From the NCBI RefSeq assembly GCF_009497655.1, contig NZ_CP023317.1, forward strand, positions 1,393,501-1,457,500: a stretch of 64,000 bases of DNA. The letters run 5' to 3'. A program made the translations under genes and the position numbers. Origin of the DNA: Priestia megaterium. Its GTDB lineage: Bacteria; Bacillota; Bacilli; Bacillales; Bacillaceae_H. The notes below the pieces were generated by a model that saw only the letters and a program-made list of their open reading frames with translations, did not search any database and was not told the DNA's origin. Positions 42,934 through 51,883 of the stretch are shown piece after piece. The stretch's first letter is position 1, and every line of letters begins with the position of its first letter.

Positions 42934-43560
42934 ATGAGAAACTTATTTACTCGAATGAAAGAAACGATTTCTGCAGACCTTCATCAATTACTTGATCACA
43001 AAGAACAAAAAAATCCAATTGCTTCGTTAAATCACTATTTGCGCCAATGCGAGCAGGAGACTGAAAAGGTAAGGCAGCTTGTTGAGCGGCAGCACACGTT
43101 AAAAGAGCAGTTTAATCGCGAATACCATCTGGCACTTGACATGATGAAAAAACGTCATGAGCAAGCACAAGTGGCGCAAGCAGCTGAAGAAGCAGAATTA
43201 CATGAATTTATTGTAAAAGAGCATGCTCACTACGAAGAGAGAGCAAAGCGTGTAAAAGAATCTTATGAAGATGCATCCAAGCAGTTAGAAGAGCTTGAAC
43301 AAAAGTATGAAGAAATGAAGCATAAGGTAAAAGATATGCATATTCGCCGTATGGAACTAATGGGGCGCGAAAATATTGCCCGTGCGCACCATCGTATGAA
43401 TTCAGTAATGAAAACGGAAGCATCTTATGCGTCCTACAGTCAGTTTGACGAAATGGAAACCTATATTGACCAGCTTGAAAATCAAATTAATACAAATTAC
43501 TACAGACAAACGGTAGACAGCAAGATTGCTGAATTAGAAAAAAGAGTAAAATCATCGTAA
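42934..43560 (+). CDS. liaH: PspA/IM30 family protein LiaH
   Basis: 208 residues from ATG 42934, 9 bases after AAGGAG. Almost entirely coiled coil, as in phage shock protein A: MRNLFTRMKETISADLHQLLDHKEQKNPI at the start (membrane-contact helix), then long Glu/Lys/Gln heptads. Family members form large oligomers that protect the membrane against cell-wall antibiotics and membrane stress. Gap of 135 bp to liaF contains a hairpin (43595-43623). Confidence 0.92.
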   Translation: MRNLFTRMKETISADLHQLLDHKEQKNPIASLNHYLRQCEQETEKVRQLVERQHTLKEQFNREYHLALDMMKKRHEQAQVAQAAEEAELHEFIVKEHAHYEERAKRVKESYEDASKQLEELEQKYEEMKHKVKDMHIRRMELMGRENIARAHHRMNSVMKTEASYASYSQFDEMETYIDQLENQINTNYYRQTVDSKIAELEKRVKSS

Positions 43561-43594
43561 AAAATCAGTGTTTCTGCATAAAACATGGTATTCT

Positions 43595-43623
43595 AAAAAA
43601 GGCGTAGGTTTCTGCGTCTTTTT
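43595..43623 (+). terminator. Attenuating hairpin between liaH and liaF
   Basis: AAAAAGGCG/CGTCTTTTT with a 10-base loop. As in B. subtilis, it may let most transcripts stop after liaIH, leaving lower expression of the regulatory genes. Confidence 0.65.
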
Positions 43624-43695
43624 AAGGTGAGAGAATAGATATCTGCAGCATCCAAAGAACGCTATGTCATCTACGAGGAGAAAGGAGAGGGAGCT

Positions 43696-44424
43696 GTGCA
43701 AAGCGTAAACAAAACAGAATCTCTTATGTTCATTTTTATTTGCAGCTTATTTGTCCTGTTTATTGAAATTATGTTTTTTCACAGCGGCTTGATCTTTTCT
43801 GTATTAATTGCCGGTGCGTTCATGTATATTGGGCGAAAAAAAATGAGAAGAAAATTAGGGCGTATGTTATTTTGGATTGGCGTTATTGGGCTTGTGTTGA
43901 ATATATTTAATACGGTTGCCTTTAAGTTTTTAGTTATTGCTCTTTTCCTGTACTTTTTACTTAGATTTATTCAATTACGAAAGCATCCGGTTGAATTTAG
44001 ACCAACTGACGAGTTGACACAGCAGCCAAACCAAAGTTTGGTTCAGGTCCGGCCGGTTTTGACGAATAAACTTCTTGGTAGTCAAAGAACCGAAGACTCC
44101 GTATACGAATGGGATGATATTAATATTCAAAGCGTATGGGGAGACATTGTGATTGATTTAAGCAATACTGTTCTGCCAAAAGGCGATGCGGTTATCTTTA
44201 TTCGTCAAGTGTTTGGAAATATTAAAGTGCTCATTCCTTACGAAACAGAAGTATCTGTGAATCATTCTAAACTAGCAGGAAACGTAACGGTTTTTGGCCA
44301 TCAGCGCGGCTTTTCGTTCAATGAAAATTTGTCTATCAAAACAGAGGAATTTGATCAATCTGCTCATAGGGTGAAGATTGTTACAACTGTTGTGATTGGA
44401 GATTTAGAGGTGCAAAGGATATGA
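43696..44424 (+). CDS. liaF: LiaF, membrane inhibitor of the LiaSR system
   Basis: 242 residues; GTG start after AAAGGAGAGG. Four hydrophobic segments in the first 100 residues (MFIFICSLFVLFIEIMFF onward), then a soluble C-terminal domain (about 130-242) with SVWGDIVIDLSNTVLPKGDAVI and VFGNIKVLIPYETEVSV, the LiaF C-terminal repeat family. LiaF keeps LiaS inactive without stress. It overlaps liaS by four bases (ATGA). Confidence 0.93.
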   Translation: MQSVNKTESLMFIFICSLFVLFIEIMFFHSGLIFSVLIAGAFMYIGRKKMRRKLGRMLFWIGVIGLVLNIFNTVAFKFLVIALFLYFLLRFIQLRKHPVEFRPTDELTQQPNQSLVQVRPVLTNKLLGSQRTEDSVYEWDDINIQSVWGDIVIDLSNTVLPKGDAVIFIRQVFGNIKVLIPYETEVSVNHSKLAGNVTVFGHQRGFSFNENLSIKTEEFDQSAHRVKIVTTVVIGDLEVQRI

Positions 44425-45467
44425 GTATTCTTCAACGGCAGTTATTGTGGGGGATTTTCTTAAGTTTTTTTGTATTTGTATCCGTGCTCTTTACCGTGTT
44501 TTTTGCATATCCTGTTTTTCAACTTAGCGACTTATGGAAAACGAGCGTATTTGGCATGCCTTTTGTGCTGTTTTCCTTCAGTTTAAGCCTTACGATTGGA
44601 AGCGTGATTGGAGGAATCATGGGGTTTATGTGGAGACAGCAGTGGACATATGTTGAAAACCGATTATATGAAATAGAAAATGGCCACCGGCATATGTCGG
44701 CAAATGAACCGCTTATTCAAGAAACGTCTCGAATTATAAGCCGTTTAAACAAAGTAGATCATAAAATGATTCTTCAAGCGCAGCAATCTCAAAAGATGGC
44801 AACGGAAAAAGTGGAAAATCAGCAAAAGCAAGTGCAAGAAATTGTTTCTCAAGAACGAAATCGGCTTGCTAGAGAACTGCATGACTCCGTTAGTCAGCAG
44901 CTATTTGCCGCTTCGATGCTTATGTCTGCTATTACGGAATCCAATCTTACGCTACAAGACTCTGAAGCTAAGCAATTAAAGATGGTTGAAAAAATGATTA
45001 ATCAATCACAGCTTGAAATGAGGGCTTTGCTTCTTCATCTTCGTCCTGCAGCATTAAAAGGAAAATCGCTACAGGCTGGAATGAAAGAACTGATGAATGA
45101 GCTTGCTCAAAAAGTACCGCTTGAATTAAATTGGAAAATAGAAGGGTTTGAACTTGATAAAGGCATTGAAGACCACTTGTTTAGAATTTTGCAAGAATCC
45201 GTATCAAATACGCTGCGTCATGCAAATGCAACAGCTTTAGACGTGCTGCTGATCAAACGTGACTTTTCCATTATTTTACGTATTTTGGATAACGGAGTTG
45301 GTTTTGATGTAGAAAAGGAGAAAGTCGGATCGTACGGTCTGCAAAATATGTATGAACGCGCAGTTGAAATTGGAGGCCTATTAAAAATTATTAGTTTGCC
45401 CGACAAAGGAACAAAGCTAGAAGTAAAAGTACCGTTAGTAGAAAGAGAGGAGAAGCAAAATGATTAA
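44421..45467 (+). CDS. liaS: Sensor histidine kinase LiaS
   Basis: 348 residues, intramembrane-sensing type: two membrane helices (about 8-30 and 45-70) with almost no extracellular loop, a HAMP-like linker, HisKA_3 with phosphoacceptor H154 (RLARELHDSVSQQLFA), and an HATPase domain (LFRILQESVSNTLRHANA, LDNGVGFDV, GSYGLQNMYERA). Senses cell-wall antibiotics such as lipid II-cycle inhibitors with LiaF. Overlaps liaR by 8 bases. Confidence 0.95.
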   Translation: MSILQRQLLWGIFLSFFVFVSVLFTVFFAYPVFQLSDLWKTSVFGMPFVLFSFSLSLTIGSVIGGIMGFMWRQQWTYVENRLYEIENGHRHMSANEPLIQETSRIISRLNKVDHKMILQAQQSQKMATEKVENQQKQVQEIVSQERNRLARELHDSVSQQLFAASMLMSAITESNLTLQDSEAKQLKMVEKMINQSQLEMRALLLHLRPAALKGKSLQAGMKELMNELAQKVPLELNWKIEGFELDKGIEDHLFRILQESVSNTLRHANATALDVLLIKRDFSIILRILDNGVGFDVEKEKVGSYGLQNMYERAVEIGGLLKIISLPDKGTKLEVKVPLVEREEKQND

Positions 45468-46086
45468 TGTACTGTTAGTAGATGACCATGAAATGGTTCG
45501 TATTGGCGTAGGAGCGTATTTGTCGGCTCAAACAGACATTCATGTAATAGCTGAAGCAGCCAATGGCCAACAGGCCGTTGAATTAGGGCTTCAGCTGCGC
45601 CCGGATATTATTTTAATGGATTTAGTCATGGAAGAAATGGACGGGATTGAAGCAACAAAACAGCTCATTAAGCAGTGGCCGGAAGCAAAAGTAATTATTG
45701 TCACTAGCTTTCTAGATGACGAAAAAGTATATCCCGCTCTAGAGGCAGGGGCAACAAGCTACTTATTAAAAACGTCTAAAGCAGGAGAAATTGCAGCTGC
45801 TATTCGCCGTACATATGAGGGGGAATCTGTATTAGAGCCTGAAGTAACCGGTAAAATGATGTCTAAAATGAGAAAGCCGTCTTTACCTCATGAAGAACTC
45901 ACAGCTCGTGAAATGGAAATTTTACTTTTAATGACACAAGGTAAAACAAATCAAGAGATTGCAGACGAATTATTTATTGCGCTAAAGACGGTAAAAACAC
46001 ATGTGAGCAATTTATTAAGTAAGCTGGATGTGCAGGACCGAACTCAAGCCGTCATTTATGCCTTTAAACACAAATTAGCGCAGTGA
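45460..46086 (+). CDS. liaR: Response regulator LiaR
   Basis: 208 residues: receiver domain with phosphoacceptor D54 (PDIILMDLVMEEMDG), conserved S/T and K positions (IVTSF, YLLKTSKAGE), and a LuxR/NarL-type HTH (LTAREMEILLLMTQGKTNQEIADELFIALKTVKTHVSNLLSKL). Activates the lia promoter on envelope stress. It is the last gene of the operon and overlaps liaS. No liaG gene lies between liaH and liaF, unlike B. subtilis. Confidence 0.96.
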   Translation: MINVLLVDDHEMVRIGVGAYLSAQTDIHVIAEAANGQQAVELGLQLRPDIILMDLVMEEMDGIEATKQLIKQWPEAKVIIVTSFLDDEKVYPALEAGATSYLLKTSKAGEIAAAIRRTYEGESVLEPEVTGKMMSKMRKPSLPHEELTAREMEILLLMTQGKTNQEIADELFIALKTVKTHVSNLLSKLDVQDRTQAVIYAFKHKLAQ

Positions 46087-46121
46087 GAATCGTTATTCAA
46101 AAGAGAATAACGATTTTTTTT
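46087..46121 (+). terminator. Terminator of the lia operon
   Basis: AATCGTTATTC/GAGAATAACGATT with AAAA loop and a nine-base T-run. Confidence 0.88.
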
Positions 46122-46218
46122 GTGAAAAACCTATTTTTTTGCATGTATTCATTATAAAATAGCGATATGCGTAAAGGCGAACGCTTACGTAAAAGCACTA
46201 TTTTGAGGGGTTGAGCAC

Positions 46219-47886
46219 ATGGAAAAGAAATGGTGGAAAGAAGCTGTTGCGTATCAAATCTATCCGCGAAGCTTCATGGATTCAAACGGCGACGGAATTG
46301 GTGACATTCAAGGGGTTATTTCAAAATTAGACTATTTATCTGATCTTGGAATTGATGTCATTTGGATTTGCCCGATTTATCAGTCTCCTAACGACGATAA
46401 TGGCTACGATATCAGTGATTATAAAGATATTATGAAAGATTTTGGAACAATGGAAGACTTTGATGAGCTGTTAGATGAAGTTCACCATCGCGGAATGAAG
46501 CTGATTATGGATTTAGTTATTAACCATACTTCAGATGAACATCCTTGGTTTTTAGAATCTAGGTCTGCTAAAGAGAATCCATATCGTGATTATTATATCT
46601 GGCACGAAGGTAAAGATGGAAAAGAGCCAAACAACTGGGAATCTATTTTTAGCGGATCAGCTTGGGAGTTCGACGAAAAGACAAAAGAATATTACATGCA
46701 CGTATTTTCTAAAAAACAGCCCGATTTAAACTGGGAAAACGAAAAAGTACGTCATGAGCTTTATGAAATGGTTAACTGGTGGTTAGATAAAGGAATTGAC
46801 GGCTTTCGTGTAGATGCTATTTCGCATATTAAGAAAGTGGCCGGCTTCCCAGATCTGCCGAACCCTGAAAAGCTAGATTATGTGCCATCGTTTGAAGGGC
46901 ATATGAATCGACCGGGAATTCAAGAACATTTAAAAGAGCTAAAAGAAAAAACGTTTGCCAAATACGATATTATGACGGTTGGAGAGGCAAATGGTGTAAC
47001 ATCGGACAGCGCAGATGAGTGGGTAGCTGAAGATGGCGGAAACTTCAATATGATTTTTCAGTTCGAGCATATGGGACTGTGGGATAAAGGAGAAGAAAAA
47101 CCGCTTGATTTAATCGAGTTAAAAACAATTTTAACTAATTGGCAAAATGGTTTAGAAAAAATTAACGGCTGGAACGCTTTATATTTAGAAAATCATGACC
47201 AAATTCGTTCTGTAAATAAATTCGGCAGCACAGCTTACCGAGTGGAAAGTGCAAAGTGCTTAGCTGCACTATACTTTTTAATGAAAGGAACACCGTTTAT
47301 TTATCAAGGACAAGAACTTGGAATGACCAATGTTAAATTTGATTCTATTGATGATTATGATGATGTTGGGATGATTAACTACTACCGTATTCAGCGTGAA
47401 AAAGGCGATTCACATGACGAGATTATGAAAGTTATTTGGGAAACAGGCCGCGATAACTCAAGGACGCCAATGCAGTGGAATACAGAAAAAAGTGCAGGAT
47501 TTTCTACCGGAAACCCTTGGATGAAAGTGAACCCAAATTACGTAGACATTAACGTAGAAGAGCAGAAAAGTGATAAGAATTCGGTACTGAATTTTTACAA
47601 ACAGCTCATTAAAATTAGAAAACAGCATGATGTGCTGGTGTATGGAACTTATAAGCTGTTGGCAGAAGAAGATTCCGCTATTTACGCGTATACGCGAACA
47701 TTAGAAGGTAAAACCGCTGTTGTTATTTGTAATATGTCACCGAATAATCAAACGTTCGAGTTTCCTTCAGAGAGCTCATTTACAAACATAGAAGTGCTGA
47801 TTCATAATTATCCGTTGGATAAAAACGAAACGCTTGAACAATGTACGCTGCACCCATATGAAACACGTGTATACTTACTTTCATAA
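46219..47886 (+). CDS. GH13 alpha-glucosidase (maltase / oligo-glucosidase type)
   Basis: Cytoplasmic exo-alpha-glucosidase, 555 residues, normal for GH13 subfamily 31. Catalytic nucleophile D199 (GFRVDAIS), acid/base E256 (VGEANG) and D327 (ENHDQ). The residue after the nucleophile is Ala200; oligo-1,6-glucosidases of this family have Val there, while alpha-1,4-preferring enzymes have Ala or Thr. This suggests maltose/malto-oligosaccharide preference. GAGGGG precedes the ATG. It is a single gene, with a weak cre-like sequence upstream (about 46168-46182, three mismatches). A large hairpin follows. Confidence 0.9.
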   Translation: MEKKWWKEAVAYQIYPRSFMDSNGDGIGDIQGVISKLDYLSDLGIDVIWICPIYQSPNDDNGYDISDYKDIMKDFGTMEDFDELLDEVHHRGMKLIMDLVINHTSDEHPWFLESRSAKENPYRDYYIWHEGKDGKEPNNWESIFSGSAWEFDEKTKEYYMHVFSKKQPDLNWENEKVRHELYEMVNWWLDKGIDGFRVDAISHIKKVAGFPDLPNPEKLDYVPSFEGHMNRPGIQEHLKELKEKTFAKYDIMTVGEANGVTSDSADEWVAEDGGNFNMIFQFEHMGLWDKGEEKPLDLIELKTILTNWQNGLEKINGWNALYLENHDQIRSVNKFGSTAYRVESAKCLAALYFLMKGTPFIYQGQELGMTNVKFDSIDDYDDVGMINYYRIQREKGDSHDEIMKVIWETGRDNSRTPMQWNTEKSAGFSTGNPWMKVNPNYVDINVEEQKSDKNSVLNFYKQLIKIRKQHDVLVYGTYKLLAEEDSAIYAYTRTLEGKTAVVICNMSPNNQTFEFPSESSFTNIEVLIHNYPLDKNETLEQCTLHPYETRVYLLS

Positions 47887-47960
47887 ACAAGTTGAGCAAC
47901 CGATTGCGCAATTTTAAAATGGAAAGCTTTTAAAAACAAATCTATATGCGACATATGTAA

Positions 47961-48005
47961 AGAAACTGCTGGCTCTACCAAGAGCGAGCAGTTTCTGCAT
48001 TTTGA
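47961..48005 (+). terminator. Terminator of the alpha-glucosidase gene
   Basis: AGAAACTGCT-g-GCTCT pairs with AGAGC-g-AGCAGTTTCT around ACCA, followed by GCATTTTGAT. Strong stem with a modest T-run. Confidence 0.75.
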
Positions 48006-48095
48006 TAAAAAGACGGAGAAAGCTTTGACTACGGCGCATGTATATGGTACTTTTACACTTAGTGTAGATAATTAGAAACAAAATGAGGTTGAAAA

Positions 48096-49241
48096 ATGGC
48101 GAAATATAAAATTATTGCAACAGCAGCAATGGGAATTGAAGCACTAGTCGCTAAAGAAGTGCGTGCTTTAGGATATGAATGTGAAGTAGATAATGGCAAG
48201 GTTATCTTTGAAGGAGACGAGCTTGCAATTGCTCGATGCAATTTATGGCTTCGTACAGCAGATCGAATTAAAGTACAGGTTGGACAGTTCAAAGCTCGTA
48301 CGTTTGATGAGCTTTTTGAACAAACAAAAGCATTAAATTGGGGAGATTATTTGCCCGTAGATGCACAGTTTCCTGTATCGGGAAAATCAATTAAATCTAA
48401 ATTGTTCAGCGTATCAGATTGTCAAAGCATTGTAAAAAAAGCAATTGTTGACAGCATGAAAAAACATTATAACAAAACAACAGGCTGGCTCGAAGAAACG
48501 GGGTCAACGTTTAAAATTGAAGTAGCGTTATTAAAAGATGTTGCTACATTAACAATTGACGCAAGCGGTGCAGGACTTCATAAGCGCGGTTACCGCGTAG
48601 GACAAGGGGAAGCTCCTTTAAAAGAAACGCTGGCAGCTGCTTTAATTATGCTAACGCCGTGGAATGCGAATCGTCCGTTTGTCGATGTTTTCTGCGGTTC
48701 TGGTACAATTGCTATCGAAGCAGCGCTTATCGGTCAAAATATTGCACCAGGATTTAATCGTGACTTCTTATCAGAAGAGTGGCCGTGGATGTCAGCAAGC
48801 ATTTGGGACAAAGCGCGCGAAGAAGCAGAAGACTTAGCGAACTATGACCAAGTGCTAGATATTGCTGGTCATGATATTGACCATCGTATGGTAAAAGTAG
48901 CGGAGCAAAATGCATTTGAAGCTGGACTTGGAGATTTAATTCAATTTAAGCAAATGCAAGTGCGCGATTTTACGACGCCGAAAGAATATGGAATCATTAT
49001 TGGTAACCCTCCGTACGGCGAACGTTTAAGCGATCGTCCTTCTGTTGAAAAAATGTACGCTGAAATGGGCGAAGCGTTTTCTAAGCTTGATACGTGGTCG
49101 ATTTATATGCTTACATCTCATGAACAGTTTGAACAGTACTACGGTAAAAAAGCGACGAAAAAACGCAAATTGTTTAACGGATTTATTAAAACAGACTACT
49201 ATCAGTACTGGGGACCTCGTCCTCCACGCAACGATCAATAA
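48096..49241 (+). CDS. ypsC: rRNA guanine-N2-methyltransferase YpsC (RlmL N-terminal type)
   Basis: 381 residues: N-terminal ferredoxin-like and THUMP domains (about 1-160) then a class I methyltransferase (PFVDVFCGSGTIAIEAALIG for SAM binding; NPPYGERL, the N2-guanine methylase motif). Members methylate 23S rRNA. GAGG precedes the ATG. In B. subtilis it follows rnpB closely; here the lia operon and the glucosidase lie between. Confidence 0.93.
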   Translation: MAKYKIIATAAMGIEALVAKEVRALGYECEVDNGKVIFEGDELAIARCNLWLRTADRIKVQVGQFKARTFDELFEQTKALNWGDYLPVDAQFPVSGKSIKSKLFSVSDCQSIVKKAIVDSMKKHYNKTTGWLEETGSTFKIEVALLKDVATLTIDASGAGLHKRGYRVGQGEAPLKETLAAALIMLTPWNANRPFVDVFCGSGTIAIEAALIGQNIAPGFNRDFLSEEWPWMSASIWDKAREEAEDLANYDQVLDIAGHDIDHRMVKVAEQNAFEAGLGDLIQFKQMQVRDFTTPKEYGIIIGNPPYGERLSDRPSVEKMYAEMGEAFSKLDTWSIYMLTSHEQFEQYYGKKATKKRKLFNGFIKTDYYQYWGPRPPRNDQ

Positions 49242-49245
49242 ATAC

Positions 49246-49283
49246 AAAAAGCCAAGCGGTGTAAAAACAGCTTGGCTTTTTTA
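49246..49283. terminator. Terminator after ypsC
   Basis: AAAAAGCCAAGC/GCTTGGCTTTTTT with a 14-base loop; it also lies at the end of the minus-strand small gene at 49286. Confidence 0.85.
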
Positions 49284-49285
49284 CG

Positions 49286-49414
49286 TTATTTCTTTTTTAA
49301 ACCGCGATAAGCTAGCATTCCAAACATGCCTATCCCGAGCACGACAATTAATAAAATAAACCAAAACGTAGCATTAAGCAGGTATTTATATAGTCCGTCA
49401 TAATAATCATGCAT
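49286..49414 (-). CDS. 42-aa single-pass membrane protein
   Basis: MHDYYDGLYKYLLNATFWFI then LLIVVLGIGMFGMLAYRGLKKK. One membrane helix (about 17-36) and a basic C-terminus, so N-outside is likely. GGGGTGAG lies 2-3 bases before the ATG. It is convergent with ypsC, sharing the terminator. No family recognised; it is too short for confident assignment, but the site and composition support it. Confidence 0.5.
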   Translation of the reverse strand: MHDYYDGLYKYLLNATFWFILLIVVLGIGMFGMLAYRGLKKK

Positions 49415-49573
49415 GTACTCACCCCATTATGTTTTTTTATAGTATGGGCGAGTAGCAGGGCAATATATGTATTCATTTCTTTTCAATAGCAGGCTTAAAA
49501 CGAGAAATGATTAGCTTATTTCTAACATATTTACGAAAGGGAAATCTCATACTAAAACCTAAGAGGTGATAAA

Positions 49574-50068
49574 ATGAGAAAAAATCGATCAGCACGGGTT
49601 TTTGGCGGGATGATGCTTCTTTCATGGTTAACCATCCCTTTTATAGGACGACAGCATATTAAGCGCTATTTATCATCTACTATGTTTATTTCCTTTTTAA
49701 TTATGGTTGAAAGCTATATTGCTGAAAAAAAGAAGTGGTGGATATTCCCTAATCCTCCTCATCCATATTTAACAGGTGAAGCTGCTTTACTCTTAGGTCC
49801 ATTTTTAGCAGGTTCTTTATGGATTAAAAAGTTCACATATGGCCATTTTGGAAGGTATATGTTATTAAATGCAATCGTAGATACATTTTTTGTTTATCCT
49901 TTTCAACGAGCTATGAGCCGTGCAAAGCTTTTTAGGGTAGGCACATTTAAAGAGTACCATTTGCTAGGTATCTTTCTGTTAAAAGCTGCTTTAATGTACG
50001 TTTACCAACACCTAATAGTAGAGAAACCGAAACCTCAGCGTGCTTTAAAAAATAATCCTATAGAATAA
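49574..50068 (+). CDS. Hypothetical membrane protein, 164 aa
   Basis: About four to five hydrophobic segments (around 12-28, 34-48, 66-82, 95-112 and 128-146) separated by short basic loops. GAGGTGA precedes the ATG. EKKKWWIFPNPPHPYLTGE lies in the first large loop. No signal peptide or catalytic motif recognised; I do not know the family. Isolated gene between two terminators. Confidence 0.65.
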   Translation: MRKNRSARVFGGMMLLSWLTIPFIGRQHIKRYLSSTMFISFLIMVESYIAEKKKWWIFPNPPHPYLTGEAALLLGPFLAGSLWIKKFTYGHFGRYMLLNAIVDTFFVYPFQRAMSRAKLFRVGTFKEYHLLGIFLLKAALMYVYQHLIVEKPKPQRALKNNPIE

Positions 50069-50108
50069 AGGGGCAGGCAGGGAAGCGTGATTTTCTTGCC
50101 TGCTATTT
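50068..50108. terminator. Terminator between the hypothetical membrane gene and the ABC operon
   Basis: GCAGGCAGGG...TTGCCTGC hairpin with TATTTT after it on the + strand; it lies at the convergent 3' ends. Confidence 0.6.
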
Positions 50109-50915
50109 TAATGCCCCAGAGGTCATTCCTGAAATGAAATGCTTTTGCAAAAACACGTACGCAATCAATAATGGAATAGAAGAAAGAACGACTGCTGAAA
50201 ACAGCATAGGGTAATTGGTTAGAAATTCCCCTTGAAAGTCCAATAATGCAATAGGCAGCGTTTTTACTTCTTTAGATTTTAATAATAGCAAAGGGAATAA
50301 CAGATCATTCCACACGATCACAAACGAAAAAATTCCTACTGTAGCCATTGAAGGTATGGAGAGTCGAAGAGCGATTTTTGAATATATTTTCCACTCTGAC
50401 GCCCCGTCCATGCGAGCGGCTTCGAATAGTTCCTTTGGCAAAGTTTTCATAAACCCCGTTATAATAAACACACCGATAGGAAGCAAAAAACTTATGGAGA
50501 CGATAATGACCCCTGTTAGCGTATTGACCAGTCCAAGCTTATTCATCAGCAAAAAGACAGGAATCATATTGACTTGAGTAGGGACAATCATTCCGCAAAC
50601 AAAAAAGCCGTATACAATCCATCCAAGCTTTTGAGGTAGCTGAATAATAGCGTAAGCAATCATGCTTGAAAACCATAGAATAAAAAACGTGCTAAAGACG
50701 GTAACAATCACGCTGTTTTGAATATAGCCAAAGATGGGTTCATTGACGAGCAGCTGTTTATAATTTTCAATATTCCAGCCTGCTGGTAATCCAATTGGGT
50801 TGCTGTAAAGTTCAGGCGTTGTTTTAAAGGTTGTTAATAAAACCAAGCTTAAGGGCAAAAGAATGATTAAACCGTATATCCCTAAAATCAGATGTCTGAA
50901 TGGATTTTGTTTCAT
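50103..50915 (-). CDS. Sugar ABC transporter permease (MalG type)
   Basis: 270 residues, six membrane helices. The EAA loop is ELFEAARMDGASEWKIYSKIALRLSIP, typical of carbohydrate-uptake (CUT1) permeases. RBS AAAGGAGA before the ATG. Last gene of a four-gene operon (ATPase, binding protein, MalF-type, MalG-type). The transported sugar cannot be deduced from the permease. Confidence 0.9.
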   Translation of the reverse strand: MKQNPFRHLILGIYGLIILLPLSLVLLTTFKTTPELYSNPIGLPAGWNIENYKQLLVNEPIFGYIQNSVIVTVFSTFFILWFSSMIAYAIIQLPQKLGWIVYGFFVCGMIVPTQVNMIPVFLLMNKLGLVNTLTGVIIVSISFLLPIGVFIITGFMKTLPKELFEAARMDGASEWKIYSKIALRLSIPSMATVGIFSFVIVWNDLLFPLLLLKSKEVKTLPIALLDFQGEFLTNYPMLFSAVVLSSIPLLIAYVFLQKHFISGMTSGALK

Positions 50916-50929
50916 AAAAGAATCTCCTT

Positions 50930-51883
50930 TTACATTTTGGTCAGGCGAAGTACGCGAAATTGAAGAAACGTTAAAAGAGCAATCACAATCATAAATACAA
51001 CGGAAATGGCAGAGGCATAGCCAAAACGAAAATTAATAAAAGCTTCGTGATAAAGAAGTGTCGAAAGAATTTCAGTTGAGTTGGAGGGACCTCCATTTGT
51101 CATTGCAATGATTAAATCAAATGCTTTAAAGCTTTGTATGGTCGTATAAGCCACAACCATTGTCGTAGCTGGAGCTAAAAGAGGCCACGTAATGCGCTTG
51201 AATTTTTGCCATCGTGTTGCTCCATCAATACTAGCAGCTTCATATAACTCACTGGGAATAGCTTGAATTCCAGCTACAAAAATAATAAGCATTTGACCAG
51301 TATGTGCCCAAAATTGTACAAAAGCCAAGCTGTAAATGGCGATATGTCCATTTCCAATCCAAGACTGTGTCCAATGCTTAAGGCCTATTTTACTTAAAAA
51401 TAGGTTAACTCCTCCAATGTTGGGGTCATACATAAAGTTCCACGTGAACGCAATCGACACGGACGAAATAATCGTCGGTACAAAAAAGAGTGAGCGATAA
51501 AATGTATTCCATGCAGAATTTCTATAAAGTAAAAGTGCAAAGCCTAAGCTCAATAACGTTTGAAAGATCAGCACGCCAATTGTGAACTTTAAGTTGTTTG
51601 TAAGCGACTGTGTGAAAATAGCATCGTTTGTTAAAATTTCTTTGAAGTTTTGAAACCCTACAAATGAGAACTGAGAAGACAATCCATTCCAATCAGTTGT
51701 ACTTAAAAATAAAGCAGAAAGCGTTGGCAATGCAAAGAAAACCGTATATATGACAAAACCAGGAAGCAAAAACAACCATAGATGCCTGCTTTTAGAGATA
51801 TTTTTAAATGAAAAGAGAGGAAAAGAGAACGAAGGGGTTCTCTTTTCTTCCTCTTGAATAGACGTATTAGTTTTTAGCGACAC
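50930..51883 (-). CDS. Sugar ABC transporter permease (MalF type)
   Basis: 317 residues with six membrane helices after an N-terminal cytoplasmic extension of about 35 residues. EAA loop ELYEAASIDGATRWQKFKRITWPLL. Its start lies 17 bases inside the end of the binding-protein gene, so translation is coupled, and 14 bp separate it from the MalG-type permease. CUT1 family. Confidence 0.92.
   Translation of the reverse strand: MSLKTNTSIQEEEKRTPSFSFPLFSFKNISKSRHLWLFLLPGFVIYTVFFALPTLSALFLSTTDWNGLSSQFSFVGFQNFKEILTNDAIFTQSLTNNLKFTIGVLIFQTLLSLGFALLLYRNSAWNTFYRSLFFVPTIISSVSIAFTWNFMYDPNIGGVNLFLSKIGLKHWTQSWIGNGHIAIYSLAFVQFWAHTGQMLIIFVAGIQAIPSELYEAASIDGATRWQKFKRITWPLLAPATTMVVAYTTIQSFKAFDLIIAMTNGGPSNSTEILSTLLYHEAFINFRFGYASAISVVFMIVIALLTFLQFRVLRLTKM

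Noticed and set aside
46160-46190. cre site for the alpha-glucosidase gene
   Set aside because: AGGCGAACGCTTACG has three mismatches to the consensus; too weak to list.
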